Assembly (NCBI GenBank): GCA_018340805.1
Contig: JACMZG010001913.1
Span: 41,190,027-41,254,026 of the forward strand
Length of the DNA: 64,000 nt
Origin: Microvelia longipes
Taxonomy: Eukaryota > Arthropoda > Insecta > Hemiptera > Veliidae
Direction: 5' to 3'
A model generated the notes under the pieces. The model was not told the origin of the DNA and made no database searches. It worked only from the letters and a program-made list of their open reading frames with translations. The number at the start of each line of letters is the position of its first letter. Within the stretch, counting starts at the first letter, position 1. This document shows, in pieces, positions 10,031 to 21,584 of the stretch. The translations under genes were made by a program, and so were the position numbers.

Positions 10031-11930
10031 TTCTCTTAAATAAGGTGTTATTTATGAAACTAAATGAACTCAAGCCCAATAGGCAACCACAGATATAAGC
10101 TGATTTGAGTATTATAAAATTAGAATACAAAAACCATAAGTTATATATGTAAAAAAAAGCTCAATAAATGGTTATTCATTTATTTATTAATTTAAAAAAA
10201 ATACAGCTCTAAATTTAAGTTATAATATTCTTGGAATGCTTAGCGAGGAAAATGAGTCTCTTTTACACAACTGCGCATTACTTTACGCAATCTACCGCGC
10301 GAAGCGAGCCTCTTGAAGAGAAAAATTATGTTTCCATATTTTAATCAATATGAGCAATTTAAAAAGCAGAGCGAGCCACAATTATAATCATGACAAACAT
10401 TTTTTTTTAACAGCCTGCTGAAACTTGTTAATACAAGCAAGAGCCTCCCCTTATTTAAGGGGGTATTGAAGGTTACTATAGTTTTATTTCTGTGATTAAT
10501 TGCGTTTGATTGTTTGAAAATTCTGTTCAGTAAAACTATATAATATTAAATTGTTTTTTTCCACCCATGCCGGTCTAAAGCTGTGACAAGCATAAGCGAG
10601 CTATAGATGGGGAAGCGAGCTTTTTATCACTGAATCTAATTGTTACTACGAGCGAGTCTCTTTATAGGATAGGCTTCAGCTTATTATTCATTCCTAAGCA
10701 ATCTAGCGAGCGAAGCGAGCTTGCCTTTATTATTTTTATTATGACTAATAATAATAATAGAGTATTTGACTTTCCAATAACATTTCTTTTACTCAAGAAA
10801 TGATTAAATGTGTTTAAAAATTAAGCTGTAAAATATATTTAATTTCATTATAAATAGTCGAAATAAGCATTTAAAGAAGAGGAGAGGAAGAATGGGTGAA
10901 AGAGTGGTGTGAAAACGGAACGCTCTAAATGTTGGGTCGTTTAAGGTAATGATGGGAGTGTTAGTTAGAAACATCGAATGGTCAACAGTTGCTTACAGTT
11001 CAATAGAATGTAAAGAAGACTGAAACAAAATAATTCCGTGTTCCAGGTAATACAATGCCTAAGGAACGTGATGACTACAGCTGTCAGTATCATCTTGATG
11101 ACAGTATAGAATAAACTCTTATAAGTGTTGCTCTAGTGAATATTGTACTACACGGCGGTATTCATACGTCACACAACCAGTCGAGGCCGTTTTCCCCCCA
11201 AAAGAACATGTATAAATATATGTTTCGTTTCTTGCTGTATCATTAAAAAAAGCATAAGTTTTTCCATTCTAATTTTCCATAAGACGTATTTAAAGATAAT
11301 GCAATAAAAAAAATTGGGCAAATACTCTATTCCCGATACAACGCGTTACTAGTTATAAATAATATTTTAGTACCCATGTGAAATATTAAATGAAGTACAT
11401 TTGATCGTCAAACGGAATCAGTTAAAGTAAATGTGTGAATAGGCAAAGGCCATCATTTTTAAAAGTATAAAGGCAGGGAAATCATTTTTACAAGGATTTC
11501 CCTCTGCCAACAATTTTCCTTATTATTATAATAAACTATTAGAGGGAAAAATAAATATCGATTTTAATAACGCGAATAAAATATGGGAATGAATATCTTG
11601 TTACGCCGAAAAAAGTTTTATATCAAAAGTTCTTTTCAGAACATTTCCAAACAAGTAGGACAAAAATGTATTTATAACTTCAGTCAAATCTATCAATCTA
11701 TAAATAACAATGATAAATAAATAAAGAGGAAAACACCTAACATTTCCTTCTTAGAAATATGTTATGCAACACAACTCTCCTTATCTTAGAAAGGAAGCCC
11801 TTAAATCTGTAAGTGGCATTTCTAGGTAAACCTATATTTATTTTGAAAATAAATATAGTAAAATGTAAAGTTATTTTAATATTTATTTTTAAAAAAAATG
11901 TATAGTCATGATTAAGGAAAATTTATTTGT
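10031..11930. other. AT-rich stretch with recurring GCGAAGCGAG motifs
   Basis: Between 10240 and 10720 the motif GCGAAGCGAGC or close forms (CGCGAAGCGAGCC, AAGCGAGC, GAGCGAGTCTC) occurs at least six times, each separated by 40 to 120 AT-rich bases. The rest of the stretch (10730-11930) shows nothing I can assign. Confidence 0.5.
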
Positions 11931-11934
11931 GAAA

Positions 11935-12185
11935 AATATTACATAACTAACCCGAGCTTCGTTCGGCAAATATTTTACTTATCAAAAAACAAATTATTAA
12001 TTAATTCTACGAAGACTACAAAAAAAGTTGTTGTTAACTAATTCCCTACTGTTATTTTAGCACTGATCAAGAAGTGACCTAGTTTGTGACTCCTTCTAAT
12101 ATATGCTAAGTCTAAGTTTAAACTTTGGTCTAGATCCTTTATAGTTTTCATGTTATAAGTAACCATAATTTTCAACTCATTTATT
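11935..12185 (-). repeat. Inverted relic copies of the Helitron-like end and the 22-kb degenerate repeat
   Basis: At 11943-12005 the reverse complement reads TTTGATAAGTAAAATATTTG followed by CCGAACGAAGCTCGGG, as at the ends of the 23.6-26.6 kb units, but without the CTAG terminus. At 12040-12180 the reverse complement matches 22180-22330 (GGATCTAGACCAAAGTTTAA and neighbours). Both the 12-kb and 22-kb copies abut a long (TA)n run. Confidence 0.6.
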
Positions 12186-12318
<133 letters not shown>

Positions 12319-13077
12319 TAATTATAAAGGAATATAAAGAAACATTTAGAAAACTTACAATAAAAACGTAACGTTTCGAACTGATTAAGTTCTTCCACAG
12401 ACGAAAAGAGACTCTTATAAATATAAATATATTATATATATACCAATTAAATTAAAGATAATTAAAAACTAAATAGTACGACATTTAAAGGAATAAAACT
12501 CACTTGCTATATATATAAGTTTAGGGCTTTTTTTAAAAAATGATCGATTTTTCCCAAAGAAATTTGCTAAAAGTGCCTTCAGGTCTCCATCTTGAGACCA
12601 TTTAGCGAAAATAAAAGTTTAAATAATTGAGTTCCTACCATCTAATTTCGTTTAGATACCTAAAAAAATAATTCCAGTCAAATTACAGCTCAATCGGACA
12701 ACTCCTTGTGGTGCCGCAAACGGCTTGAAGTTTTAAACTTGCGAATATCTGAAAATATTGGCATGTTTGTTTATATTTTTTAACGCCTAACTAAAATTAC
12801 TATTAATATTTAATCAATATGCATATATCTGCAATAAACATAACATACTGAATACTTTAAACCCATTATACGTGTAAAGTAATGAGGTTATATCACAAAT
12901 AACTTATAACATATGTAGGATTACTCTTAAAAAACTTTAAACAATTTATTTTAAATTTTAAAATTGTCGTATATGGCAGCAAAATGATCTTTATGTAATT
13001 ATATTTATATTTACCATATAAATTTAGAATTACATGGAAATGTGTAAAACAATAATTCTGACTTGCTCTTTGTCAAA
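12319..13077. other. AT-rich stretch with a short element fragment
   Basis: The segment AGCTCAATCGGACAACTCC (about 12689-12707) followed by a GCAAACGG block is the reverse complement of the arm sequence at 38195-38230. Otherwise nothing is recognised. Confidence 0.45.
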
Positions 13078-13102
13078 AAACAGGGGCCTTCGTCCCCTGT
13101 TT
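13078..13102. other. Perfect 9-bp stem hairpin with CCTTCGT loop
   Basis: AAACAGGGG and CCCCTGTTT form a perfect stem around CCTTCGT. It is an isolated GC-rich hairpin in AT-rich DNA, similar in style to the TTCG-loop hairpins at 37.7-39.6 kb. It is not followed by a T run, so a bacterial-type terminator is not implied. Confidence 0.7.
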
Positions 13103-13944
13103 AACTAAAATTCGCTGCGTCACATTACTGCCTAGAAAATAATTAAAGATTTTCTATCGACATAACTTTTTGCTCCAAATTTATACACCCCTTTTATTAA
13201 AAAAGATAAAGAAACATATATAAGATCGAAGGATGTTTAAAACTCTATTATTAATGATGGCAGAAGTAGCAAGTTTTTCTAAAATCAGAATAAACCCTTG
13301 CGATAAAGAAAACTTTTATTTCTGTATTTTTATTATTAGATAATTTTACACAGACTCAAATCAGGGAAAACAAGTAGACTACACACACTGACACGTTTAA
13401 TAATTTATTTTTATAAATATATTCTTAGCGTGGGGCAGAGAGAGGGGAAACATCTCGTCACGAGGTTTCGAAAATTTATTTTTAGACGGACAAAAAAAAT
13501 CTATGTTTAACCACATCTGAGTAGAAAATAAAGCGGCTAACGTTTTAAAAATATAACTCACTTATGAAGAGATAGAAAATATAAAAATCAAATTAATATC
13601 GCGTCCCCCAGTGGGGGCAGAGTGAGACGGTGTGTTATTTTATATATACGTATATCAGAGTGTAGGAACCAAATTATAAAGCAATCTAATGACATGTGTA
13701 TTGGATTTCCCCAGAGGCTAGTATAACAAATAAGTATGATCATTTCTCTCGTATTGTTCAATCAATGATAAAAATGAAAATACATATTCAAATCGGCAAA
13801 TTTAAAAAGAAAATTAAAACCATTCAGATAGGCTTTTAACTTAATATAAATGGTTTACCGAAATTTCAATGGAAAAATAAGCTTCAAACATTGGCGTCAT
13901 GTTGGGGGAAGATGAATTCGATCACACGCACATACTTACGCATA
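13103..13944. other. AT-rich non-coding stretch
   Basis: No gene or repeat recognised apart from a short GTCCCCCAGTGGGGGC palindromic patch near 13603. Confidence 0.5.

Positions 13945-14022
<78 letters not shown>
13945..14022. repeat. (TA)n microsatellite
   Basis: Alternating TA run of about 75 bases. Confidence 0.96.
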
Positions 14023-14025
<3 letters not shown>

Positions 14026-14149
14026 TGTGGGTACGAGTTCCTAGACTTTTTTGACTCACTATAACTTTCGAACGCAAAGTTGAATAGGAGTAAAACTTGG
14101 TGATTTTAAGACCACTTGAATGGTTAGTGGTAAACAATGATGCCGATGA

Positions 14150-14590
14150 CGTTGTTTTAACAACAACGGACTTAACAAAGTTGTGTGTTAGTCATTAAAG
14201 TTGTGTTGTGGTTGTGTCTGTTATCATCGCAGCTCCCAGTTGTTTTAAACAAAAGAGATAAAACTTTGCAAAAAAAATCAAACGTTAAGTCAAGTCCTGT
14301 TTTCAAAAAATCTATTAAGCCAATAATTTCCATTTATAAAAAAAACAAATACTAATAAAATTAGAAAACATGGGAAATTATCGAGTTGTATTAAGTAAAA
14401 CCATTAAATGGGCCACGTTTCATTATCAGCTTTTATTGAATGACTTGTTAACGATTTTTAAAAAAATTGTTTTTTTTTTAATTATCATTATTTAAAACCA
14501 TTAAATGGGCCAAGTTTCATTATCAGCTTTTATCGAATGATTTAAAATTGTAAACGATTTTTAAAAAATTGTTAATCCAATTAAATTTTA
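14150..14590 (+). repeat. Family A partial copy plus a duplicated tail
   Basis: GTGTCTGTTATCATCGCAGC at about 14213-14232 is the family A core. Downstream, the segment containing ACCATTAAATGGGCCA, CATTATCAGCTTTTAT and CGATTTTTAAAAAA occurs twice in direct orientation (about 14399-14475 and 14496-14570). It corresponds to the family A tail seen at 4759 and 46868. Confidence 0.6.
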
Positions 14591-15063
14591 AAATGTTCAA
14601 TTTCCCAAACTTTGCAGTAAAACTTGTAACCCACCCAAGGGATTACAGGAAAGATCCAATTATATCTAATTATAACCTGCTATTATATATAATCCTCTTG
14701 ATTTAACTATGATGTGATCTTTCTATTATTCTTGTATATCAGTGTCAGACTGAGATGTTATAGAAAGTCTAAATTTAAACATTTGGCTTAGCATTCTTAA
14801 ATGTTACCGATCAAAGATCGTTCTCACTCAATTTATTTTTAAACTATCTCTCAAAATAAAAGTTTACCGCTGTACTATTTGGTATAAAAGCCAATTATTA
14901 TTAGAAACTCCATGGCATAGCAAAAGAAAATTCGAAAAATAACTAATTCGATTTAAGATACGCAATTTAACAAAACTTTAAGACGGAACTTCTGACGTTC
15001 AGAAATAAGTTTATAAAATGTCATTAAAATAAAAGATGGAATACTGGTTAGTTAAAAGAAGGG
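14591..15063. other. AT-rich non-coding stretch
   Basis: No feature seen before the tandem array. Confidence 0.5.
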
Positions 15064-15690
15064 ATGCAATGGTCCCAAATTACAAGAAAAGATACAATGA
15101 TCCCAAATTACAAGAAAGGATACAATGGTCCCAAATTACATGAAAGGATACAATGGTCTCTAATAACAAGAAAGAATACAATGGTCCCAGATTACAAGAA
15201 AGGGTACAATGGTCCCAAATTACAAGAAAGGTTAAAATGGTTCCAAATCACAAGAAGGGATACAATGGTCCTAAATTACAAGAAAGGATACAATGGTCCC
15301 AAACTAAAATAAGGGATACAATGCTGCCAAATTACAAGAAAGGTTAAAATGGTCCAAATCACAAGAAGGGATAGAATGGTCCTAAATTACAAGAAAGGAT
15401 ACAATGGTCCCAAACTAAAATAAGGGATACAATGCTGCCAAATTACAAGAAAGGTTAAAATGGTCCCAAATCACAAGAAGGGATAGAATGGTCCTAAATT
15501 ACAAGAAAGGATACAATGGTCCCAAACTAAAATAAGGGATACAATGCTCCCAAATTACAAGAAAGGTTAAAATGGTCCCAAATCACAAGAAGGGATAGAA
15601 TGGTCCTAAATTACAAGAAAGGATACAATGGTCCCAAACTAAAATAAGGGATACAATGCTCCCAAATTACAAGAAAGGATACAAAGGTTC
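15064..15690 (+). repeat. 28-bp minisatellite with a 112-bp higher-order unit
   Basis: The base unit is about ATACAATGGTCCCAAATTAC plus AAGAAAGG (28 bp). The first third is a run of single units. From about 15300 four variants repeat as a block: one with ATGCT in place of ATGGT, one with GGTTAAAATGG, one with AAGGGATAGAATGG, and one with AAACTAAAATAAGGG. The ATGCT variant recurs at 15320, 15431, 15543 and 15655, spacing 111 to 112 bp. The two long open frames here are by-products of a period whose frames happen to lack stops. Confidence 0.93.
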
Positions 15691-15835
15691 CTTAATAACA
15701 AGAATGCATTCAATCTCAAGTTGTAAAAAGGTTACCATGGTGCTTAGTTATAAAAAATAAATATTGCTCCCAAATTATAAGAAAGGATAAAATTGTCCAA
15801 ACAGGATAATTATGTCCATTTCTTTTAAAGAATAG

Positions 15836-16085
15836 AGAAAAGTTAGTTAGGAGTAGTGTTTGATAATTGAGTAACTGCTCATCAAATTATAAACCTCTGT
15901 TTTTAATAGCAGATAACATATTCAATAACTATAAGGGGATATTGGAAATAATCGGCTATCTAAACGGATTACGGTTAGAATGAAAAAAAGTTCAACCGGA
16001 ACCCTGAGCAAGAAATTGTTAAGCACGGAAACACGCATTCCAAAGGAAATTCGCCCGTCATGTGGACCACCGCGCCACAATTTTT
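15836..16085 (-). mobile_element. Family C SINE-like repeat, partial copy
   Basis: Contains the minus-strand head GGCGCGGTGGTCCAC, an AAAGGAAATTCGCCC block (plus strand) and the GTGTTTGATAATTGAGTAAC segment, with an unrelated AT-rich internal part. It is followed by a short (GT)n run at about 16093-16109. Confidence 0.6.
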
Positions 16086-16572
16086 TTTAAATGTGTGTGT
16101 GTGTGTGCTGATTTTTGGAATAAGGAAGGAAATTTGAATAGATCTCCTTCACTTCCATCATCCGAACAATTTCAATAAACGGCATTTTCTGATGACAACT
16201 CACTACCCTAGGGAGTCAAGCAGTGTTATGCGGTAGAAAAGTCACAAGGTAGATGAATCGAGTTCTGATTTTATAGCTTAACAATTGAATAAATGAATAG
16301 CTGAATCCGTGTGTAATTCTATGTTAGCTATTTCATATTTACAAATCATAATAACGCGAGTTTCCTTCTAACAGCAAATATTGAGGTAAAAGCTTTTCGC
16401 TCAAAGCATAGTCTAGCTAAATGCTTCTCACACACAATAGACTTTCTGATGTTACTTTTACAAAGTCTTCGTAAATTTAGAGTATAAGTATGAGTACCAT
16501 TTTCCAATCAAACTATTTACAAATGAAGAAACGTAAATCAGTAAAATACGTCAAATACAAGTTCGAAAGGGT
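16086..16572. other. Non-coding stretch
   Basis: Apart from a (GT)n patch I recognise nothing. Confidence 0.45.
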
Positions 16573-17334
16573 TGGCACCAGGGGGGGTTAACTTAAATGA
16601 GGAAAAGTTTAGACTCGATTATCGCAAGCTACTAAAAATAACGCTGCGGCGGACCCGTGCGGACAACTCATAAACTAACCCCAATAGCTTTCCAAAAATG
16701 ACTGATTATATTTTTATATTTAAATTTATAAATACCATGAAATTCTTGGTTATGACAGCTACATTTATTATTATTATAAAATTGATTGTTTTCTGTATGT
16801 ATTTTTCACAAAAAACGGTTCACCGTTGCATGTTCTGTATTTCCAAAATTCAGAAACTAAAAGTAAATAGAAACCTTTTTAAAACTTCCAGAGAACGCTA
16901 ATGATAGCAGATAAGTATATTTCATTTAAATAATTTATTGATTTAGTCGATTTTATCAGGTAATTCTATTTAATCACATGTGCGAATCTCGCCGATGTAA
17001 TTAAAATACAGGCTGCATTAAATGCCAAAATCTATCTTCTAGCGCGTGTAAAACTTTAGCCACTATTTCATTATTACCTGATTAAATTAATAAATTAATA
17101 AATTACTTAAATGAAAAACTTAAAAATAATCACAAGTGTTCTGTGTAAGATTAAAGTGGTAGGGTTAGTTAGAAGTATGACTATACAAAGTATAAAAATT
17201 AAATTTCAAACTGACTGCTGTGGGCATAAAGCGGGAAATTAAGACACGCCCACTCAATTGAAAGGTAGGTCCGCCGCAGCGCTAGCGTCGACCGGAATCC
17301 ATATTTTCCCACCATTGAGTCGACAGTCTTACTG
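16573..17334 (+). mobile_element. Family F repeat, copy 1 (about 760 bp)
   Basis: This segment is found again in reverse orientation at 33264-33950. Shared landmarks are GGGGGGGTTAACTTAAATG at one end, CGGTTCACCGTTGCATG, ATCAGGTAAT, ACAGGCTGCATTAAATGCC, and at the other end CGACCGGAATCC and GTCGACAGTCTTACTG. Neither copy has a convincing terminal inverted repeat. The open frames 16698-16901 and 17199-17390 are not conserved as coding between the two copies. Confidence 0.75.
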
Positions 17335-17440
17335 TTTAAGAATCTATAGTCTCTGGTTGGCACACAATCGAACAATAAAACTAAAGACAAAACAAAAAGT
17401 CAAAATACTTGACAGCTATAGCGTGACACATGGCTAAAAT

Positions 17441-17566
17441 CAGTTGACAGGGTGGGAAAAATAATACCAGGGAGCCAATGAGGTTGGTCCTGGATGTTAA
17501 ACCACGCCCTCAATTTCAAATCAGGCCAATCATATTAGTTCCTCAACACTATTTTGCCACGCTGTA
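17441..17566 (+). mobile_element. Family G mini-MITE, copy 1 (about 125 bp)
   Basis: It starts CAGTTGACAGGGTGGGAAAA and ends TTTTGCCACGCTGT, an imperfect inverted repeat. It shares the core GTCCTGGATGTTAAACCACG with 28011-28134. Isolated ends (TTTTTCCACGCTGTCAACTG) are seen at 31873-31891 and 32103-32121. Confidence 0.72.
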
Positions 17567-17599
17567 TTATAGGTATGAGGATAAAAAACTCATTCCGAG

Positions 17600-17810
17600 T
17601 TTTTTATTTACCTCGGAACAAAAGTTCCGAGGTACCCCGTACCCTATAATATATTTTATAATTTATTTATTTATTACAATCTGGACGAGAGAAGCGAGTC
17701 CGAAGACATCTTAAAGTAAAAATTTGAAAATCTGTACCTATATTCTGGATGTGTGAAGAATCCAATGTGGAGATGAAACGATTCGAGGTACCCCGTACCC
17801 GATTTTTTAC
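17600..17810 (+). repeat. Family B dispersed repeat, copy 2
   Basis: Contains AAGTTCCGAGGTACCCCG, GAGAAGCGAGTCCGAAG and a second CGAGGTACCCCGTACCCG. The order differs slightly from copy 1, suggesting internal duplication. Confidence 0.65.
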
Positions 17811-18316
17811 AATTATGTTAAATTCAATTTGACTTAATATGCCTTCCTCAATATGCTCTTCTCCAAATTAAGGAATGAGCGTTTTCTGATAGCAAAAAGA
17901 AATGAGCCCAAAAACAAAAAATATCTAATTTTATCAGGTCATAATTCTAACAAGGCTGTTAGAACTACCTAAATAAATAAGATCCGAATAAAAATAAAAA
18001 ACTAAAATAGTGGAGGAAAAAAATAAAATGCACACATTTGAGTTCCTCGGCAATGTCTCGGGAATCTATCAACAATGCCAACAATGCCCTGTATCAAAAA
18101 GCCTTGGGAGATAACTAAGTTTTTTTCTTGGTAAAACTTAAAAGCTAATAATACGTTTGGTTTCGACATTCATCCTGAGCTATTAGTAGTAATATGAAGG
18201 GGGGAGTGGTAGTAACTACCAGGCAAGTAGGCCAAGTTGTTAGGCCTTTTTTACCAGCTCCCTAAGATAGTGGTCTACTCCTTTTAATTTCAAGTGTAGG
18301 TACATTTCATCAAATC
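17811..18316. other. Non-coding stretch, possibly LINE-derived
   Basis: No clear repeat. Short open pieces precede the RNase H-like relic at 18317 and could belong to the same dead element, but I cannot align them. Confidence 0.35.
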
Positions 18317-18439
18317 AAGACAGAAGAGGCGTGTATTTAAATAGTTCCTCTCATGCTTTTTTCTCAAGCAATCATACATATTTTCACTGACTCATATAGT
18401 CTAGTGAAAACTAGGAACAACACGTGCCCTCGCTGTTAA
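18317..18439 (+). pseudogene. Possible RNase H-like relic of a LINE
   Basis: One frame reads KTEEACI, a TAA, then IVPLMLFSQ, then AIIHIFTDSYSLVKTRNNT before a stop at 18437. An E-A segment followed some 20 residues later by I-x-I-F-T-D-S-x-S-L resembles the first two acidic motifs of retroelement RNase H domains. Only this short stretch is visible and one stop lies within it, so the match may be chance. Confidence 0.35.
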
Positions 18440-18540
18440 ACCAAACCTCCACACACTTTAAACTACAAGGCAGACACACTATAGTATTATAATGAATATA
18501 CTATGAGGGTCCTAAATTTTGCCTATACCCAGTTTCATTT

Positions 18541-18770
18541 AGGGTAAGGGATCTTTAAACGAGTACTTGACAACGCACAGGCTCGAGACCACCGGCTTTA
18601 CGTTCCTTCTGAAGGACGTGGTACGCAGAATATTTATCTTTCTCATAAAAATCCCAGACGCCCGTGTTGAGATTGAACCCACGACTAAATAAACTCGGAA
18701 GTTTAAAGTCAATTCATTCTGTGTATTGGCCGCGTACCTTAACCACTAAACCACGGATGACTCTCCTAAG
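18541..18770 (-). mobile_element. tRNA-headed SINE
   Basis: On the minus strand the element begins with a tRNA-like head (18661-18756) and continues into a body with AAAGATAAATATTCTGCG, ACGTCCTTCAGAAGGAACG (a hairpin), and CCGGTGGTCTCGAGCCTG. No tail is clear on the far side, where it fades into AT-rich sequence near 18541. The head-plus-unrelated-body layout defines a SINE. Confidence 0.75.
18661..18756 (-). ncRNA. tRNA-like SINE head with A and B boxes
   Basis: The minus strand reads CCGTGGTTTAGTGGTTAAGG (A box) and, about 60 bases on, GTGGGTTCAATCTC (B box), then AACACGG, which pairs with the leading CCGTG. The spacing between boxes is longer than in a normal tRNA. Either an insertion or a long variable region is present. 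It is not a functional tRNA gene. Confidence 0.68.
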
Positions 18771-19317
18771 CTACTAACTCGTTCTCGTGCATTAAACTTT
18801 CATATCGCCCTAAATGTGCAAATAAATAATGTTTCCACTGGTTAAACAAAATATGTCGTTAAAACACGTTTAACATAAACATTAAAAAGACATTACACAT
18901 ATCTATTATTATAGCAAATAAATACAAAAAAACTAATATTTGTTTGGACTTGGCCAATGTACGTATCCATCTCATTTGTAAAAATAATGACGGAAAATAA
19001 ATACACGTCCATAAAGTAAACAATTATAAATAAATAAATGCTAGTAAGGGCCATTGGCCCACCAAGGTTCACCCTGGGAAACATCCTCAGGTGAGTCACA
19101 TCTACTATACTCTGAGTTAAGGTGGCCAAATTATTTTGCCAGAAATATAATTCATATAAACTGAGCCAAGGCTGGGTACTTCGGAATTCCGGAGCCGAAA
19201 TCAAGAGCTTATACTAGCACGCCAATAGAGGCAAATAAGCAAACAATAGCAAAAGGCAAATCGATAAATAGAGCATTACCCAAAAATCAATTTCATAGCA
19301 ACTTTTGGTTTTAACAT
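18771..19317. other. Non-coding stretch
   Basis: The part 19040-19200 is GC-richer (AGGGCCATTGGCCCACC, AATTCCGGAGCCGAAATC) and may belong to a retroelement UTR, but I cannot name it. The 103-aa minus-strand frame here has no recognisable domain. Confidence 0.4.
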
Positions 19318-19850
19318 AAACGTAGCAATAAGGGTTATACTACAACACTGACATTGTAAACGTAGCAATAAGGGTTATACTACAACACTGACATTGCAAA
19401 CGTAGCAATAAGGGTTATACTACAACACAGACATTGCAAACGTAGCAATAAGGGTTATACTACAACACTGACATGCAAACGTAGCAATAAGGGTTATACT
19501 ACAACCAGACATTGCAAACGTAGCAATAGGGTTATACTACAACACTGACATTGCAAACGTAGCAATAAGGTTATACTACAACACTGACATTGCAAACGTA
19601 GCAATAAGGTTATACTACAACACTGACATTGCAAACGTAGCAATAAGGGTTTACTACAACACTGACATTGCAAACGTAGCAATAAGGGTTATACTACAAC
19701 ACTGACATTGCAACGTAGCATAAGGGTTATACTAGGACATTGCAAACGTAGCAATAAGGGTTATATACAACCTGACATTGCAAACGTAGCAATAAGGGTT
19801 ATACTACAACACAAAAGCAATAAGACACTGCACACTACACACTGACATTG
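19318..19850. repeat. 40-bp minisatellite (about 13 units)
   Basis: The unit reads CGTAGCAATAAGGGTTATAC then TACAACACTGACATTGCAAA. The array begins at 19318 and breaks up after 19800. Several units lack one base, typically within GGG or AC runs. The minus-strand frame repeating LQCQCC is a by-product. Confidence 0.95.
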
Positions 19851-20189
19851 CAAATGCACACATAGTGGCACTGTATTCTTACATTAATGTTTGACCTTAA
19901 AGGACAATTCTTATCAAAATTTCATTATTTAAATTTTAAAAAGATGAAAGATAACACTAAAACGTAAGTAGAGGAAAAATTCGAGTACAGGGCACCTTAG
20001 AGAGTTTTCTCAACATCAGATCGAGTTACTGCTGTAAATAAAATAAAACTTAACACTTTTATTGACCTAATATATGACTGAATTTCGAATCAGCTGACAA
20101 TTCCAAAATTCATAAATACCGGTTAATGATTGATTGGTCACAGATAAGCAAACCTAAACTTTAGGCTTAACTAGCTATCATAATCGCAC
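19851..20189. other. Non-coding stretch
   Basis: No gene or repeat recognised. Confidence 0.45.
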
Positions 20190-20310
20190 TAGGAGATGAG
20201 ATGAAAACAGACACACACACACACACGTGTTAGCAAAAAACTTAGCAAAAACTATTCAAGATGTCTTAAAAACACCTGAAACGGATAAATACGATAACAT
20301 CCCAGATACG
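20190..20310 (-). repeat. Family A partial copy with (CA)n
   Basis: Reverse orientation. The (CA)n run at 20210-20226 replaces the GTGTGTCTG block, followed by CTTAAAAACACCTGAAACGG. Confidence 0.7.
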
Positions 20311-20315
20311 GATTA

Positions 20316-20317
<2 letters not shown>

Positions 20318-20363
<46 letters not shown>

Positions 20364-20385
20364 ATATATTATATATATATTATAT
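20318..20385. repeat. (TA)n microsatellite
   Basis: Alternating TA with TAT breaks, directly next to the family A fragment. Confidence 0.95.
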
Positions 20386-20569
20386 AGCTTATTTCTTTCT
20401 CTTATCAATTATTTCATGATTTATTCTTGTATTTATTTACTGTGTTACTTATAGTCTTTGTAATTTGTTTTTAGTTGCCCTGAATGAGTAGCATAAAAAG
20501 TTACGAAACTTAGGCTTAAGTGAAATTTGTCTTATTTACTGACCGATTACCTGAGTTGAGTTGTGGAAG

Positions 20570-20597
20570 AAATTTATATTATATATTATATAATATA

Positions 20598-20645
<48 letters not shown>

Positions 20646-20668
20646 TGTGTGTGTGTGTGTGTGTATGT
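20570..20668. repeat. (TA)n followed by (GT)n
   Basis: A TA-rich palindromic patch and a pure TA run, changing to GT repeats at about 20643-20664. Confidence 0.93.
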
Positions 20669-20689
20669 ATTGCGTGATATAAATTAGTA

Positions 20690-20815
20690 AAATCTACTCA
20701 GAAGGTCATAAATACAACTGAAAGGAATAATTTAGGTGGAATACCGGTTTCGGATATTAAGTGCAAACACAGAAATATTTCTATACACCTACAGTGTAAA
20801 AAATGAGGAAAAGTG
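20690..20815 (-). repeat. Family A partial copy
   Basis: Reverse orientation. Contains a diverged CTCAGAAGGTCATAAATAC, CCGGTTTCGGAT and CCTACAGTGTAAAAAATGAGG. Confidence 0.65.
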
Positions 20816-21584
20816 AAGACAATATAGGAGGCGGACACACACATGACGGACACACTATCCTCTCAACCTGCGCCAAAATATAAACATTTTAAAACTCATA
20901 AAAAGACAGACAAGTAGCTATATTCAATATAAATTATTTTAAATAATGAGTATATGAAAAATTATATTTTACAACAAGAGAGCGAAGATAGCTGTGACTC
21001 AGAGTAAATTTGTTCCAATGTACGTCATAGTGAGACCTTCATTCGGAACTAGGTAGAAAGAAAAACCCGACATATTTCAGTTTCTATCATTTGTTTTAAA
21101 TAATTTGGAAGACAACAATGCGTGATGAGTAGATGAAAAGAAGCTTTTGGCTTTTCAAAAAAATAGCAGTACGAAAGAGTTAAGTAATTATTCATTGTAA
21201 ATAACAATTATTAACATTAACAATGATAATATTATTTATTGTAATGATTTTTATTTATTACTTATAAGATAAAATAGTTATCTTATAAGAATCATCGAGA
21301 TCCGGTTTAAAGTAAAAGAGGTTTAGTATCACATATTGGTCAAGTAGTTACCTTATCTGTCTTATTAAGGTCCATTCTAAAGTAATGCGGGTTTAATTAG
21401 GCCACAAAGCATACTTAAATAATACAATTTTACAATAAAGAAATAAGTAACTGTGTTTATAATTTGTTTAATTTACTTAAGAATCAATGTTCCTGCATGA
21501 CATGTAATTGTTTTATTAAAAGAATTATATTTTTAAATGTTTTAGAAACTGCGTAGGCTTCCGCGGTTATTGTCATGAAAGATT
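20816..21584. other. AT-rich non-coding stretch
   Basis: At 21290-21400 two weak copies of the ATCCGGTTTAAAGTAAAAG/GTCCATTCTAAAGTAATG theme of the 22-kb degenerate repeat are present. Nothing else is seen. Confidence 0.45.

Noticed and set aside
13078..13102. Rho-independent terminator
   Set aside because: GC stem without a following T run, in a eukaryotic setting.
18661..18756. Functional tRNA gene
   Set aside because: The box spacing is too long, arms are poor and a SINE body is attached.
19494..19682. Cys/Leu-rich minus-strand frame (LQCQCC repeats)
   Set aside because: Produced by the 40-bp minisatellite.
19318..19850. CRISPR-like array (40-bp repeats)
   Set aside because: Units are contiguous with no unique spacers, and the genome is eukaryotic. 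It is a minisatellite.
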